A stretch of DNA of 11,838 nt from Spirochaetaceae bacterium (GCA_016342385.1 JAEINM010000080.1:1-11838), one strand, 5' to 3'. Shown: positions 1 through 6,074, counted from the stretch's first letter. The notes: generated by a model from the sequence alone, not told the origin. Program-made: numbers and translations.

Positions 1-197
1 ATGTAAATATACGCTTTCGGGCGGGTTTTGTACAATCACTTTCATTACTTCTGTACTGTACTTTTTCCACCTGTCTGTACTGTGATTTTTGCGATCTGTT
101 GATTCGCATGATTTTGATATGTAATTGACAAAAACAAAAACTATGGCATTTTTTTCATACCTGATGGATAATGGAAATCACAAAAAACGGAGAGATT
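1..197. other. Upstream region of the carbonic anhydrase-like gene
   Basis: No gene is supported here. The 10-bp word TCTGTACTGT occurs twice in direct orientation at 50-59 and 74-83, exactly 24 bp apart, and each copy is followed by a T-run. A perfect TTGACA lies at 125-130, but no good -10 box follows at 16-18 bp, so a promoter is possible but not established. The first bases could belong to the 3' flank of a gene outside the window. Confidence 0.4.
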
Positions 198-707
198 ATG
201 CAACTGGAATACAAAGGTAAAAAACCTATATTAAATAATATTGCCCTGGAAGCACCGGGCTGCTCCATCATCGGCGATGTCACACTGGAAGAAGATGTTT
301 CCATATGGTTCGGTGCCGTTGTCCGGGGAGATGTGGAGGCTGTCAGAATCGGCAGGCGATCCAATATTCAGGACAATGCCACTGTGCATGTCAATCACGA
401 CACTCCTGCTCTTATCGGTGAGGATGTGACTGTAGGTCACAATGCTGTTATTCACGCCTGTACGATCGGAGACAGATGCCTCATCGGAATGGGAGCCATT
501 ATTCTGGACTATGCGGAAATTGGAGAGGATTCAGTCGTGGGTGCCGGAGCATTAGTGACCCAGGGGAAAAGATTCCCCCCTCGGTCACTGATCATAGGAA
601 GCCCGGCTAAAGCTGTCAGAACAATCACCGATGAGCAGTGTAAACAGCTGAAAGAAAGTGCCGATACCTATGTAGAACTGGCACGGGAAACGGCGGAAAC
701 ACTATGA
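198..707 (+). CDS. Gamma carbonic anhydrase family protein (left-handed beta-helix)
   Basis: 169-residue protein of the YrdA/PaaY/Cam-like group, which form trimers of left-handed parallel beta-helices with metal at subunit interfaces. The hexapeptide-repeat pattern (IGDVTLEEDVSIW, IGEDVTVGHNAV, IGDRCLIGMGA) runs through residues 24-120. The three metal-ligand histidines are visible at H64, H81 and H86, with the family's H-x4-H spacing, and the conserved RGD is at 43-45. Likely activity is cytosolic CO2 hydration, though many members of this group show weak or no carbonic anhydrase activity. The start at 198 is preferred over the in-frame ATG at 171 because GGAGAG sits just upstream (189-194) and the length then matches the family. 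It overlaps the next gene by ATGA, implying co-translation. Confidence 0.9.
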   Translation: MQLEYKGKKPILNNIALEAPGCSIIGDVTLEEDVSIWFGAVVRGDVEAVRIGRRSNIQDNATVHVNHDTPALIGEDVTVGHNAVIHACTIGDRCLIGMGAIILDYAEIGEDSVVGAGALVTQGKRFPPRSLIIGSPAKAVRTITDEQCKQLKESADTYVELARETAETL

Positions 708-1411
708 ATGATAAACGACCCCTTATTATCCTGGGAGCCATGGATGAAGAAATTTCAGCCTTTCTACAGGAAGCTCACATAGAGAATGAACTAAAATGGA
801 TGGATTTCACCTTTTATTCCTGCCAGCTGGCTGAAAGAAATATTGTTATAGCCAAATGCGGAGTCGGAAAAGTACTGGCTGCCATGGTGACTCAGAAAAT
901 GATTGATCTTTACACACCTTCAGCCATAATTTTTACCGGTATCGCCGGTGCTCTGAGTTCTCAACTGGACATCGGAGATATTCTAGTAGCTCAAGACTCC
1001 ATTCAGCATGACATTGATGCCATTTTTTTAAATTTTAAACGGGGAGAGATCCCCTATACGCCATACAGGTTTATAAAATGTGATCAGAATCTCATCAGTG
1101 CTGCTCTAAGCTATAAAAGTGATAAACATAAAGTACTCAAAGGTCGTGTTTTAACGGGTGATCAGTTTATTGCCGATAAGCACTCGCCTGAAAAACACTA
1201 CCTGACAGAAGAACTGATGGGTGATTGCGTTGAAATGGAGGGTTCCAGTGTCGGCCTGGTGTCTACAATCAATCAGATTCCCCATATAATTATCCGAACG
1301 ATCAGTGATAAAGCCGATATTGAGGCGAAAATAAACTTCAGGGAATTTCTGAAAGAGGCATCAGAAAATTCCCTGAAGATTGTTAGGCATATAATAGAAA
1401 AGATCAGATAA
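704..1411 (+). CDS. mtnN: 5'-methylthioadenosine/S-adenosylhomocysteine nucleosidase
   Basis: 235-residue cytosolic enzyme of the PNP/UDP phosphorylase superfamily. It cleaves adenine from MTA, SAH and 5'-deoxyadenosine, the by-products of SAM methyltransferases and radical SAM enzymes. Visible signatures are the N-terminal GAMDEE (11-16, with the catalytic-acid region), TGIAGAL (78-84), VEMEG (176-180, ribose-binding and catalytic glutamate E179) and RTISDKAD (198-205, catalytic aspartate D202). Length is normal. It overlaps the carbonic anhydrase stop by ATGA. It converges with the minus-strand operon containing a SAM methyltransferase and a radical SAM enzyme. Both of these produce substrates for this nucleosidase, but it is not in the same transcript, so the link is only suggestive. 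The symbol is assigned by family resemblance. Confidence 0.93.
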   Translation: MNDKRPLIILGAMDEEISAFLQEAHIENELKWMDFTFYSCQLAERNIVIAKCGVGKVLAAMVTQKMIDLYTPSAIIFTGIAGALSSQLDIGDILVAQDSIQHDIDAIFLNFKRGEIPYTPYRFIKCDQNLISAALSYKSDKHKVLKGRVLTGDQFIADKHSPEKHYLTEELMGDCVEMEGSSVGLVSTINQIPHIIIRTISDKADIEAKINFREFLKEASENSLKIVRHIIEKIR

Positions 1412-1415
1412 AGAC

Positions 1416-2708
1416 TTACTCTTCGTTATCCAGCTCTCGTGACGCTGTTATGGCAGCAATAGTACCATCAGCCACAGCTGTCGTAATCTGACGGTAAGCT
1501 TTTGACCGGAGGTCTCCCACGGCAAAAATATCTTTTTTGTTGGTTTTCATAAGATCATCAGTTTTTACATAACCCCACTGATCCAGCTCAAAGGCGTCTT
1601 CCATGCCGTCCAGGTTTGCCTGGAAGCCGACAAATACAAAAATACCATTGGTTCTAAGGCTCTTCATCTCTTTCGTTTTCAGATCTTCGACAATAACTTC
1701 CATATCCATTGTGCCGTGTTTTTTAAACTCTCTCGGTTCATGTTCTAGGTAAAATTCGATTTTCTCATTATCAAAAGCTTTTTTCTGCGCTTCTTTATTG
1801 GCCTGCATTTCAGCAAACTGATGAACTATGGTCACTTTTTTCGCAAATTTCGTAATAAAGAGAGCTTCTTCAATCGCCGAATTACCACCACCTATGACAA
1901 CGACCTCTTTATCATCAAAATATTTGGCATCGCATGTGGCACAATAGGAGATTCCATCTCCACGGTACTTCACTTCCCCTTTGACTCCAAGGGGTCTCGG
2001 ATTTGATCCTGTGGAAACAATGATTTTTTTGGCTTTCAGAGTTTCCACATCATCAATTACAATTTCTTTTTTCTCCAGATCAATAGATGTTATCTCCACT
2101 GCCGCTCTGTATTTGACTCCCGCTTCCTTCGCCTGTTCACTCATATAATGTGAGAGCATAAAACCCGGTTGAGGTTCTACAAAACCGGGATAATTGGAAA
2201 CCTGATGTGTCGTGGCGACATACCCGCCCGGCATAGCTGTATCGACCAGAATGACATCATTGTGAGACTGTGCGAGATATAGTCCGGCTGTCAAACCAGC
2301 TGGCCCTCCACCGAGTACAATCACTTCACATTCAGTCTCAATATGCTTAATGGATTTTTTTATTTCTTCTGCTCTTTTTTCATGTATTAACTGATCGAGA
2401 TTGCGTATCATGTCCGAACGCTTTACACCACCGCTCAGAGTATCACCGACTCTTTCACCTTTGTCGTAAAACAATACAGTCGGGGAAGAAACGACATCCA
2501 GACTAGTGGCCAGATCTTTATTCCCCTGACGGAATATTTTGACAAATTGTATATCATTTCCATACAACTCACTCAGTGCGTCATATTTGGTCGCCAGGGC
2601 TTCACAGGGAGGACATTCTGTTGAATAAAAGTCTACTACAACCTTATCTCCCTTTAGTACAATTTCATCAAATTTATCTGCATTAATCTCGATAATTTTT
2701 TCAGTCAT
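1416..2708 (-). CDS. Thioredoxin-thioredoxin reductase fusion protein
   Basis: 430-residue flavoprotein with an N-terminal thioredoxin domain (about 1-110) joined to a thioredoxin reductase (about 125-430). The Trx half has active-site C32-P-P-C35 and the cis-proline loop SSPT (74-77). The reductase half has the FAD motif GGGPAG (133-138), redox pair C256-A-T-C259, nucleotide-binding GGGNSA (273-278) and the C-terminal FAD motif AVGD (396-399). Known TrxR/Trx fusions often have the thioredoxin at the C-terminus; here it is N-terminal. The usual HRRxxxR signature for the NADPH 2'-phosphate is replaced by HQFAEMQA near 296-303, so NADH or another donor may be used. The start overlaps the radical SAM stop by 8 bp and has GGAG about 10 bp upstream, so translation is coupled. 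Likely role: dithiol electron supply to the upstream methyltransferase and/or to cysteine chemistry on the small peptide. It is the last gene of the operon. Confidence 0.93.
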   Translation of the reverse strand: MTEKIIEINADKFDEIVLKGDKVVVDFYSTECPPCEALATKYDALSELYGNDIQFVKIFRQGNKDLATSLDVVSSPTVLFYDKGERVGDTLSGGVKRSDMIRNLDQLIHEKRAEEIKKSIKHIETECEVIVLGGGPAGLTAGLYLAQSHNDVILVDTAMPGGYVATTHQVSNYPGFVEPQPGFMLSHYMSEQAKEAGVKYRAAVEITSIDLEKKEIVIDDVETLKAKKIIVSTGSNPRPLGVKGEVKYRGDGISYCATCDAKYFDDKEVVVIGGGNSAIEEALFITKFAKKVTIVHQFAEMQANKEAQKKAFDNEKIEFYLEHEPREFKKHGTMDMEVIVEDLKTKEMKSLRTNGIFVFVGFQANLDGMEDAFELDQWGYVKTDDLMKTNKKDIFAVGDLRSKAYRQITTAVADGTIAAITASRELDNEE

Positions 2709-4026
2709 TTTCTATTACTCCTTTTTCAAAATAGAGGGATATACCCATTTCCAGCAGTTCCTTAACCGGCCGGCAGTCGGGAGAATGTATCTCTCCGCTG
2801 TGATTATTCTTGGCAACAGAGCCGCATCCGCCTCCACATGCCAGTTGAAGAGAACAGTCATGACATTTATCTATGGTAGTGACATCCCTGCTCTCCCATT
2901 GTTCAATTATTTCTTCTCTCCTGCTTTCCACAGGATAGTAGGTTCCAAGTGATTCTCCCTCTTTTCCGACAGTAGCCGTACAGGAATAGATTCTTCCTGT
3001 AAAATCAAAGGCCCATTCTGTTTTACAGGCGGGGCACGAATCAAAAAGCGGTTCGGGGAGGTCTCCATTTTCAAAGATAAATTTGGAAATGGAATATGCC
3101 GGTCGATGGTATTGGATAAGCTGAGGATGGGCGACAATTAACTGATATAAATCCCGATAAAGACTGACTCTGTCGTACAATTTATTCTGATCTGACTGAC
3201 AGAAATGGAGTTCATAATTTCTTCCCAGCTGTGTTTTAAACAAAGGATTGGCAGTCCACCCTTTTTCTATTGCATAATCTGCCAGCTGGACAAGGTCATT
3301 CATATTTTCTTTATCAACAACAGTTCTAAGATTTACGGCAAAACCGGCTTCAAGAGACTTATCGATGCCATTGACTATATTTTTAAAAGTGTCCTTTCCC
3401 CCGGCAAGAGGTCTTCGTTTGTTGTGAACAACCTCAGGGCCATCGACTGTAATCTGGATTTCTCTTATATGGCCTTTTTTTAATATGGGAATATATTCTT
3501 CAAGGCTGTACCCATTTGTTACAAAAGCAAGATCCAGATTATTCTCCCCTGCTTTTGTAACGAAATAATCTATGGCAGCTTTACTTTTTTCTCCAGGGAG
3601 AAGAGGTTCGCCTCCAAATACAGTTATATATTTTTTCTTACCGGCAAATTCCTTATTCACATAAGAGAAAAAAGAATCCATTACCTCTTGTGAAAGAGAT
3701 TCGTCTTTTTCGGAGTACCCCTCCTGATAACAATAGGTGCATCTGAAATTGCATGTATACCAGGGAACAAAGAAAATTTGGATTTCTGAATCATCTCTGT
3801 TATCGAGAAAATTGAGATAACTATTCTTATAGATTTTCTCTTCTTCCGATTCATCGATCAGATAGCCTTTTTCTTTGTATTCTTCTATATCTGTATATGT
3901 GCCTTTTTGAATTTCTTCTGCTTTATCAGCTGTAATGATATCTGCATTCCCCGAAAGGGGATTGACCAGATAATAATTATCAGACTCACTGATTTTTGAA
4001 AAAATATTGTGTTTAGAAAAGTACAT
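2701..4026 (-). CDS. Radical SAM/SPASM peptide-maturase-like enzyme
   Basis: 441-residue iron-sulfur enzyme. The radical SAM cluster motif CX3CX2C is C92, C96 and C99 (CNFRCTYCY), followed by GGEP at 138-141. The C-terminal SPASM region has cysteines at 331, 334, 349, 388, 391, 397, 401 and 418, the number and layout expected for two auxiliary 4Fe-4S clusters. SPASM enzymes of this length include the maturases for PQQ, mycofactocin, sactipeptides and ranthipeptides, plus anaerobic sulfatase activators. Residues 1-80 precede the barrel and could contain a precursor-recognition fold, which is a guess. The start at 4026 has GGAG 6 bp upstream. The in-frame ATG at 4128 would overlap the small peptide gene and the hairpin, and adds 34 residues with no family character. 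Lying directly after a small Cys-containing peptide gene, it is most simply read as that peptide's modifying enzyme. The exact reaction (thioether, C-C crosslink or other) cannot be told from sequence. Confidence 0.9.
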   Translation of the reverse strand: MYFSKHNIFSKISESDNYYLVNPLSGNADIITADKAEEIQKGTYTDIEEYKEKGYLIDESEEEKIYKNSYLNFLDNRDDSEIQIFFVPWYTCNFRCTYCYQEGYSEKDESLSQEVMDSFFSYVNKEFAGKKKYITVFGGEPLLPGEKSKAAIDYFVTKAGENNLDLAFVTNGYSLEEYIPILKKGHIREIQITVDGPEVVHNKRRPLAGGKDTFKNIVNGIDKSLEAGFAVNLRTVVDKENMNDLVQLADYAIEKGWTANPLFKTQLGRNYELHFCQSDQNKLYDRVSLYRDLYQLIVAHPQLIQYHRPAYSISKFIFENGDLPEPLFDSCPACKTEWAFDFTGRIYSCTATVGKEGESLGTYYPVESRREEIIEQWESRDVTTIDKCHDCSLQLACGGGCGSVAKNNHSGEIHSPDCRPVKELLEMGISLYFEKGVIEND

Positions 4027-4032
4027 TGTTAC

Positions 4033-4075
4033 TCCAAAAATAAATGATGGGGCTGCATAAAATACAACCCCATCA
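4033..4075 (-). terminator. Terminator-like hairpin between the peptide gene and the radical SAM gene
   Basis: On the minus strand, TGATGGGGTTG (4075-4065) pairs with CAGCCCCATCA (4055-4045). This gives an 11-bp stem with one T-G wobble and a 9-nt loop, followed by the T-rich run TTTATTTTT (4044-4036). It starts 7 nt after the peptide stop codon and ends before the radical SAM ribosome-binding site. Its form is that of an intrinsic terminator placed inside an operon, acting as a partial terminator or RNA-stabilising 3' end. That would make much more peptide mRNA than enzyme mRNA, as is usual between precursor and maturase genes in RiPP operons. Confidence 0.8.
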
Positions 4076-4082
4076 GAGTTGT

Positions 4083-4178
4083 TTAGTCGTGACAACCTGC
4101 TACTACTGTAGAGATTTTTGCACAACACTGAGCAACTTTTTTATCAGCTGCCTTTTTATTACGGACAAGTGATTTCAT
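4083..4178 (-). CDS. Putative RiPP precursor peptide (31 aa, C-terminal CC...C core)
   Basis: A 31-codon ORF too small for routine gene calling. Residues 1-15 are basic and lack cysteine (RNKKAADKK at 6-14), resembling a short leader. Residues 17-31 read QCCAKISTVVAGCHD, with cysteines at 18, 19 and 29, S23 and T24 as other modifiable residues, and a C-terminal His-Asp. Translation is well supported: AGGAGGT lies 5 bp upstream of the ATG, the strongest ribosome-binding site in the window. It sits 31 bp after the ArsM-like gene and is followed by a terminator-like hairpin and then the radical SAM/SPASM gene. No signal peptide is apparent. I do not recognise the family. Alternatives are a small metal- or metalloid-binding peptide, or a redox peptide served by the Trx-TrxR fusion. 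The call as a maturase substrate is inferred from position and composition. Confidence 0.75.
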   Translation of the reverse strand: MKSLVRNKKAADKKVAQCCAKISTVVAGCHD

Positions 4179-4183
4179 TATTC

Positions 4184-4190
4184 ACCTCCT
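4184..4190 (-). promoter_or_regulatory. Consensus ribosome-binding site of the small peptide gene
   Basis: AGGAGGT on the minus strand, 5 bp before the ATG at 4178, matches the anti-Shine-Dalgarno sequence fully. Neighbouring genes in this operon have weaker sites (GGAG for the radical SAM and Trx-TrxR genes, hardly any for the methyltransferase). The peptide is therefore set up for the highest translation in the transcript. Confidence 0.85.
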
Positions 4191-4209
4191 GTTCCTATTT
4201 AAAGATGAA

Positions 4210-4848
4210 TCAGGTTCCGCAACATCTGGTACGAGTACCGGTTATTGTGAAACTGGAAACATCAATTTTCCCTTTTTTATATGGTTCGCTTTCTTCCAGA
4301 ATTGTTATATCGGTAAAACCGGCTCTGGATAAAGTTTTCAGATACACTTCTTTTGTAACAGAACCGGCCCAGCATTCTGCTACAGCCTCGGGGTCACTTG
4401 AATATTCTTCTGGAACCGGTTCCGAAGAAAATATATCACTGACAGTAAATGTTCCGCCTTTCTTAAGAATCCTGTATATTTCATTCCATATCTGCTGTTT
4501 ATCTGAAACGTGATTCAATACACAGTTGGATATAATGATATCAACTGATTTTTCTTCAAGAGGAATTTCAGACAGATCGGTCTGAATAAATTCAACATTT
4601 TTGACTCCAAGACGCTGGGCTGTTTTTTTTGCCTTTTTTATCATACCATCTGACAAGTCCAGACCATAGACAAATCCCGTCTCACCGACAATTTCTGCCA
4701 ATCTGAGAGCATCTGTGCCACGACCGCTTCCCAGATCCACACAAACATCTCCCGGAGCCGCTTCACTTTTATCCAGGGCTCCGCCACAAGAAAGACAACA
4801 TGAACTTTCTGCTAAATTACTGTATCTGATATTTATTTCATCACTCAT
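4210..4848 (-). CDS. ArsM-like SAM-dependent methyltransferase (short form)
   Basis: 212-residue class I methyltransferase. SAM-binding motif I is VDLGSGRGTD (37-46), the acidic loop is GLDLSDGM (62-69), and SNCVLN (107-112) fits the SNCVINL motif of arsenite methyltransferases. Three cysteines line up with the arsenic-binding set of ArsM: C21 (SCGG), C109 (NCV) and C159 (ECWAGS). Extra cysteine pairs sit at both ends: C17-C18, and C209-C210 in the final CCGT. ArsM proteins are usually about 240-290 residues; this one lacks much of the N-terminal region before motif I. ArsM regenerates its thiols with thioredoxin, which fits the Trx-TrxR fusion in the same operon. It is the first gene of the operon and has only a weak ribosome-binding site. 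Possible roles are reductive arsenic methylation or methylation of the peptide product (a Cys thiol or a bound metalloid). The family is clear; the substrate is not. Confidence 0.8.
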   Translation of the reverse strand: MSDEINIRYSNLAESSCCLSCGGALDKSEAAPGDVCVDLGSGRGTDALRLAEIVGETGFVYGLDLSDGMIKKAKKTAQRLGVKNVEFIQTDLSEIPLEEKSVDIIISNCVLNHVSDKQQIWNEIYRILKKGGTFTVSDIFSSEPVPEEYSSDPEAVAECWAGSVTKEVYLKTLSRAGFTDITILEESEPYKKGKIDVSSFTITGTRTRCCGT

Positions 4849-4910
4849 ATTTTTATTATCCGTTATTTTTTATTTTTATGGTATTTTTTTGATAATTTAT
4901 TATACAAGGG

Positions 4911-4939
4911 AATATAGCAAAATTTTATATATATGTCAA
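4911..4939 (-). promoter_or_regulatory. Sigma70-type promoter of the methyltransferase/peptide/radical SAM operon
   Basis: On the minus strand a perfect -35 TTGACA (4939-4934) is separated by exactly 17 bp from TATATT (4916-4911), one mismatch from consensus. Transcription would begin near 4904, giving a leader of about 55 nt before the methyltransferase ATG. The whole spacer is one arm of the inverted repeat at 4919-4958, so a protein bound there would block RNA polymerase. Confidence 0.8.
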
Positions 4940-4958
4940 TCCATATATATAAAATTTT
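4919..4958. repeat. Perfect 17-bp inverted repeat, candidate operator over the promoter
   Basis: Arms 4919-4935 and 4942-4958 are exact reverse complements around the 6-nt spacer TCAATC. The arms are almost entirely A/T, so this is a poor terminator for the HPr-like gene ending at 4991 and a better candidate for a dimeric regulator's binding site. The -35 box sits in the spacer and the first bases of one arm, and the other promoter elements lie within or next to the arm. A cruciform or bidirectional 3'-end structure is the alternative. Confidence 0.75.
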
Positions 4959-4990
4959 ATTAAAAGGGGAAGAAAAAGGAATAAGGTATT

Positions 4991-5263
4991 TTATTTAGGG
5001 GGGAAATCAAAACTCGTTTCAAAAAGCTTTACCAGCTTCAAGCAGAATTGTTCTTCATCAGGACCGGATACGGAAATTTCAAGTGTATCATTTTTCATTA
5101 ATCCCAAGGCGAGAAGATCCATGATGCTATTGAGTTCTATCTCAATCTCTTTTGATTTTAAAAGTATTTTTCCCGTATAATTTTGAGTCTCTGTAATTAT
5201 AAGTCCCGATGGTCTTACATGAATTCCGAGCTCATTATGAATTATTGCTTTATGATTTACCAT
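4991..5263 (-). CDS. HPr-family phosphocarrier protein
   Basis: 90-residue HPr-fold protein. The active-site loop GIHVRPSG puts the phosphorylatable histidine at position 15, and the regulatory serine is at position 46 (NSIMDLL). Both are at the canonical numbers once the start at 5263 is used. That start is chosen because AGGGG lies just upstream, the length fits HPr, and a longer reading from 5317 would overlap the preceding gene. The residue before Ser46 is Asn rather than the common Lys. No EI or EII genes are in view. It follows the STAS-like gene by 7 bp and so is in the same transcript, suggesting a signalling HPr rather than the main sugar-transport HPr. This last point is inference. 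Confidence 0.85.
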   Translation of the reverse strand: MVNHKAIIHNELGIHVRPSGLIITETQNYTGKILLKSKEIEIELNSIMDLLALGLMKNDTLEISVSGPDEEQFCLKLVKLFETSFDFPPK

Positions 5264-5270
5264 TTTACCC

Positions 5271-5594
5271 CTATAGGCTTTGTAGCCAATCTTCTGCATC
5301 TTCTCTGCTTTCAGCAAAATAAATAGAAGATCCCATAGAATTTAAAATTAGTTTTTTTACACCTTTTTCAACACCATATATGACTATGGCAGAAATCTTA
5401 TTTTTGTTGTTTTCTATAAAATCTGTCAGCGCTTTTTTAAAAGAATTGGAGATAAAAAAATCTTCTAGATTAAATAATACCGGAATACTTTCGGCTGAAC
5501 TGATAATCATTTTCTCTAAACCCGAGAACACTAGATGAAAATTACTATCCTTTAATTCTTTAAAATCAAAAAAACATAGGCTCTGATCACTCAT
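5271..5594 (-). CDS. STAS/SpoIIAA-like small protein
   Basis: 107 residues with alternating strands and helices. A hydrophobic strand AIVIYGV near 69-75 is followed by KKLILNS and ends in FAESREDAEDWL. This last pattern resembles the closing segment of SpoIIAA/STAS-like proteins, where a strand leads into an aromatic-rich helix. There are no catalytic motifs. No clear ribosome-binding site precedes the ATG at 5594. It lies 45 bp after the ModE-like gene and 7 bp before the HPr-like gene. Family assignment is tentative. If correct, it would be a phosphorylation-responsive or scaffold partner of the HPr-like protein. Confidence 0.55.
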   Translation of the reverse strand: MSDQSLCFFDFKELKDSNFHLVFSGLEKMIISSAESIPVLFNLEDFFISNSFKKALTDFIENNKNKISAIVIYGVEKGVKKLILNSMGSSIYFAESREDAEDWLQSL

Positions 5595-5639
5595 TAATAT
5601 AAATTATATCGATAATACTTAATTTTTAGTATAAAAAAA

Positions 5640-5993
5640 TTAAATTGTATCCTTTTCCATTGAAATGAGAAAATCATCAAATTCAGATAGGCAGAAATCT
5701 TCAACTTTCTTATTAAATAGTTCATACCTTGTAAGAAATATTTCTCCATAAGCAGTTAAAGAGGTTCTCTTGCGGTTATTCCCCCCTTTCTGTCTTTCAA
5801 GAATGGTTCTATTTAATGATTTTTCAAGATTATTGAGGATTGTTATAGCTTTGGTATATGACATTTTCATATCTTGAGATGCTTTTCTGATTGATCCGTT
5901 TTTCTGTATTCCTTTTAACAGCCAGAGAACTCCTATCCCCATAAAAGACTGATTTGTATCGTCTTCAATATACAGCCGAATCTTAAGCTTCAT
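5640..5993 (-). CDS. ModE N-terminal-type winged-helix DNA-binding protein
   Basis: 117-residue protein matching the DNA-binding domain of ModE: GSIRKAS (33-39), MSYTKAI (44-50), an RQKGG wing (67-71) and SLTAYGE (78-84). It ends without the molybdate-binding MOP/TOBE domains of full ModE (about 260 residues), so it cannot sense molybdate in the same way. Stand-alone domains of this type are common in anaerobes. AAGGAA precedes the start. It heads a minus-strand set with the STAS-like and HPr-like genes. It is a candidate regulator of its own divergent promoter region or of the palindrome at 4919-4958. No direct evidence shows its target. Confidence 0.85.
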   Translation of the reverse strand: MKLKIRLYIEDDTNQSFMGIGVLWLLKGIQKNGSIRKASQDMKMSYTKAITILNNLEKSLNRTILERQKGGNNRKRTSLTAYGEIFLTRYELFNKKVEDFCLSEFDDFLISMEKDTI

Positions 5994-6074
5994 TATTTCC
6001 TTCTTTTTTATTATATCGTTTCAGTATAGAATAATATAATACGATGTCTTAGGTATATAGAATTCGAGGTTTAA
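5994..6074. promoter_or_regulatory. Divergent intergenic region between the ModE-like and PilZ genes
   Basis: A short, AT-rich spacer between genes that face away from each other must hold promoters for both. TATAAT at 6035-6040 is a plausible plus-strand -10 for the PilZ gene, and TATAAT on the minus strand near 6016-6011 a plausible -10 for the regulator. Good -35 boxes are not visible for either. GAGG at 6067-6070 is the PilZ ribosome-binding site. Confidence 0.45.

Noticed and set aside
125..153. Sigma70 promoter for the carbonic anhydrase-like gene
   Set aside because: The -35 TTGACA is perfect, but no acceptable -10 box lies 16-18 bp downstream.
171..197. Upstream ATG for the carbonic anhydrase-like gene
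   Set aside because: No ribosome-binding site. The ATG at 198 has GGAGAG and gives the family's usual length.
4027..4128. 34-residue N-terminal extension of the radical SAM protein (start at 4128)
   Set aside because: It runs through the hairpin and overlaps the small peptide gene in another frame, has no ribosome-binding site, and the ATG at 4026 has GGAG at the right distance.
4118..4513. 131-codon plus-strand frame antisense to the methyltransferase and peptide
   Set aside because: It lies opposite a gene with clear motifs, shows no domain character and fits a shadow frame.
5264..5317. Longer HPr-like protein starting at 5317
   Set aside because: The first 18 residues overlap the STAS-like gene and are not HPr-like. 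The start at 5263 restores His15 and Ser46 numbering and has AGGGG upstream.
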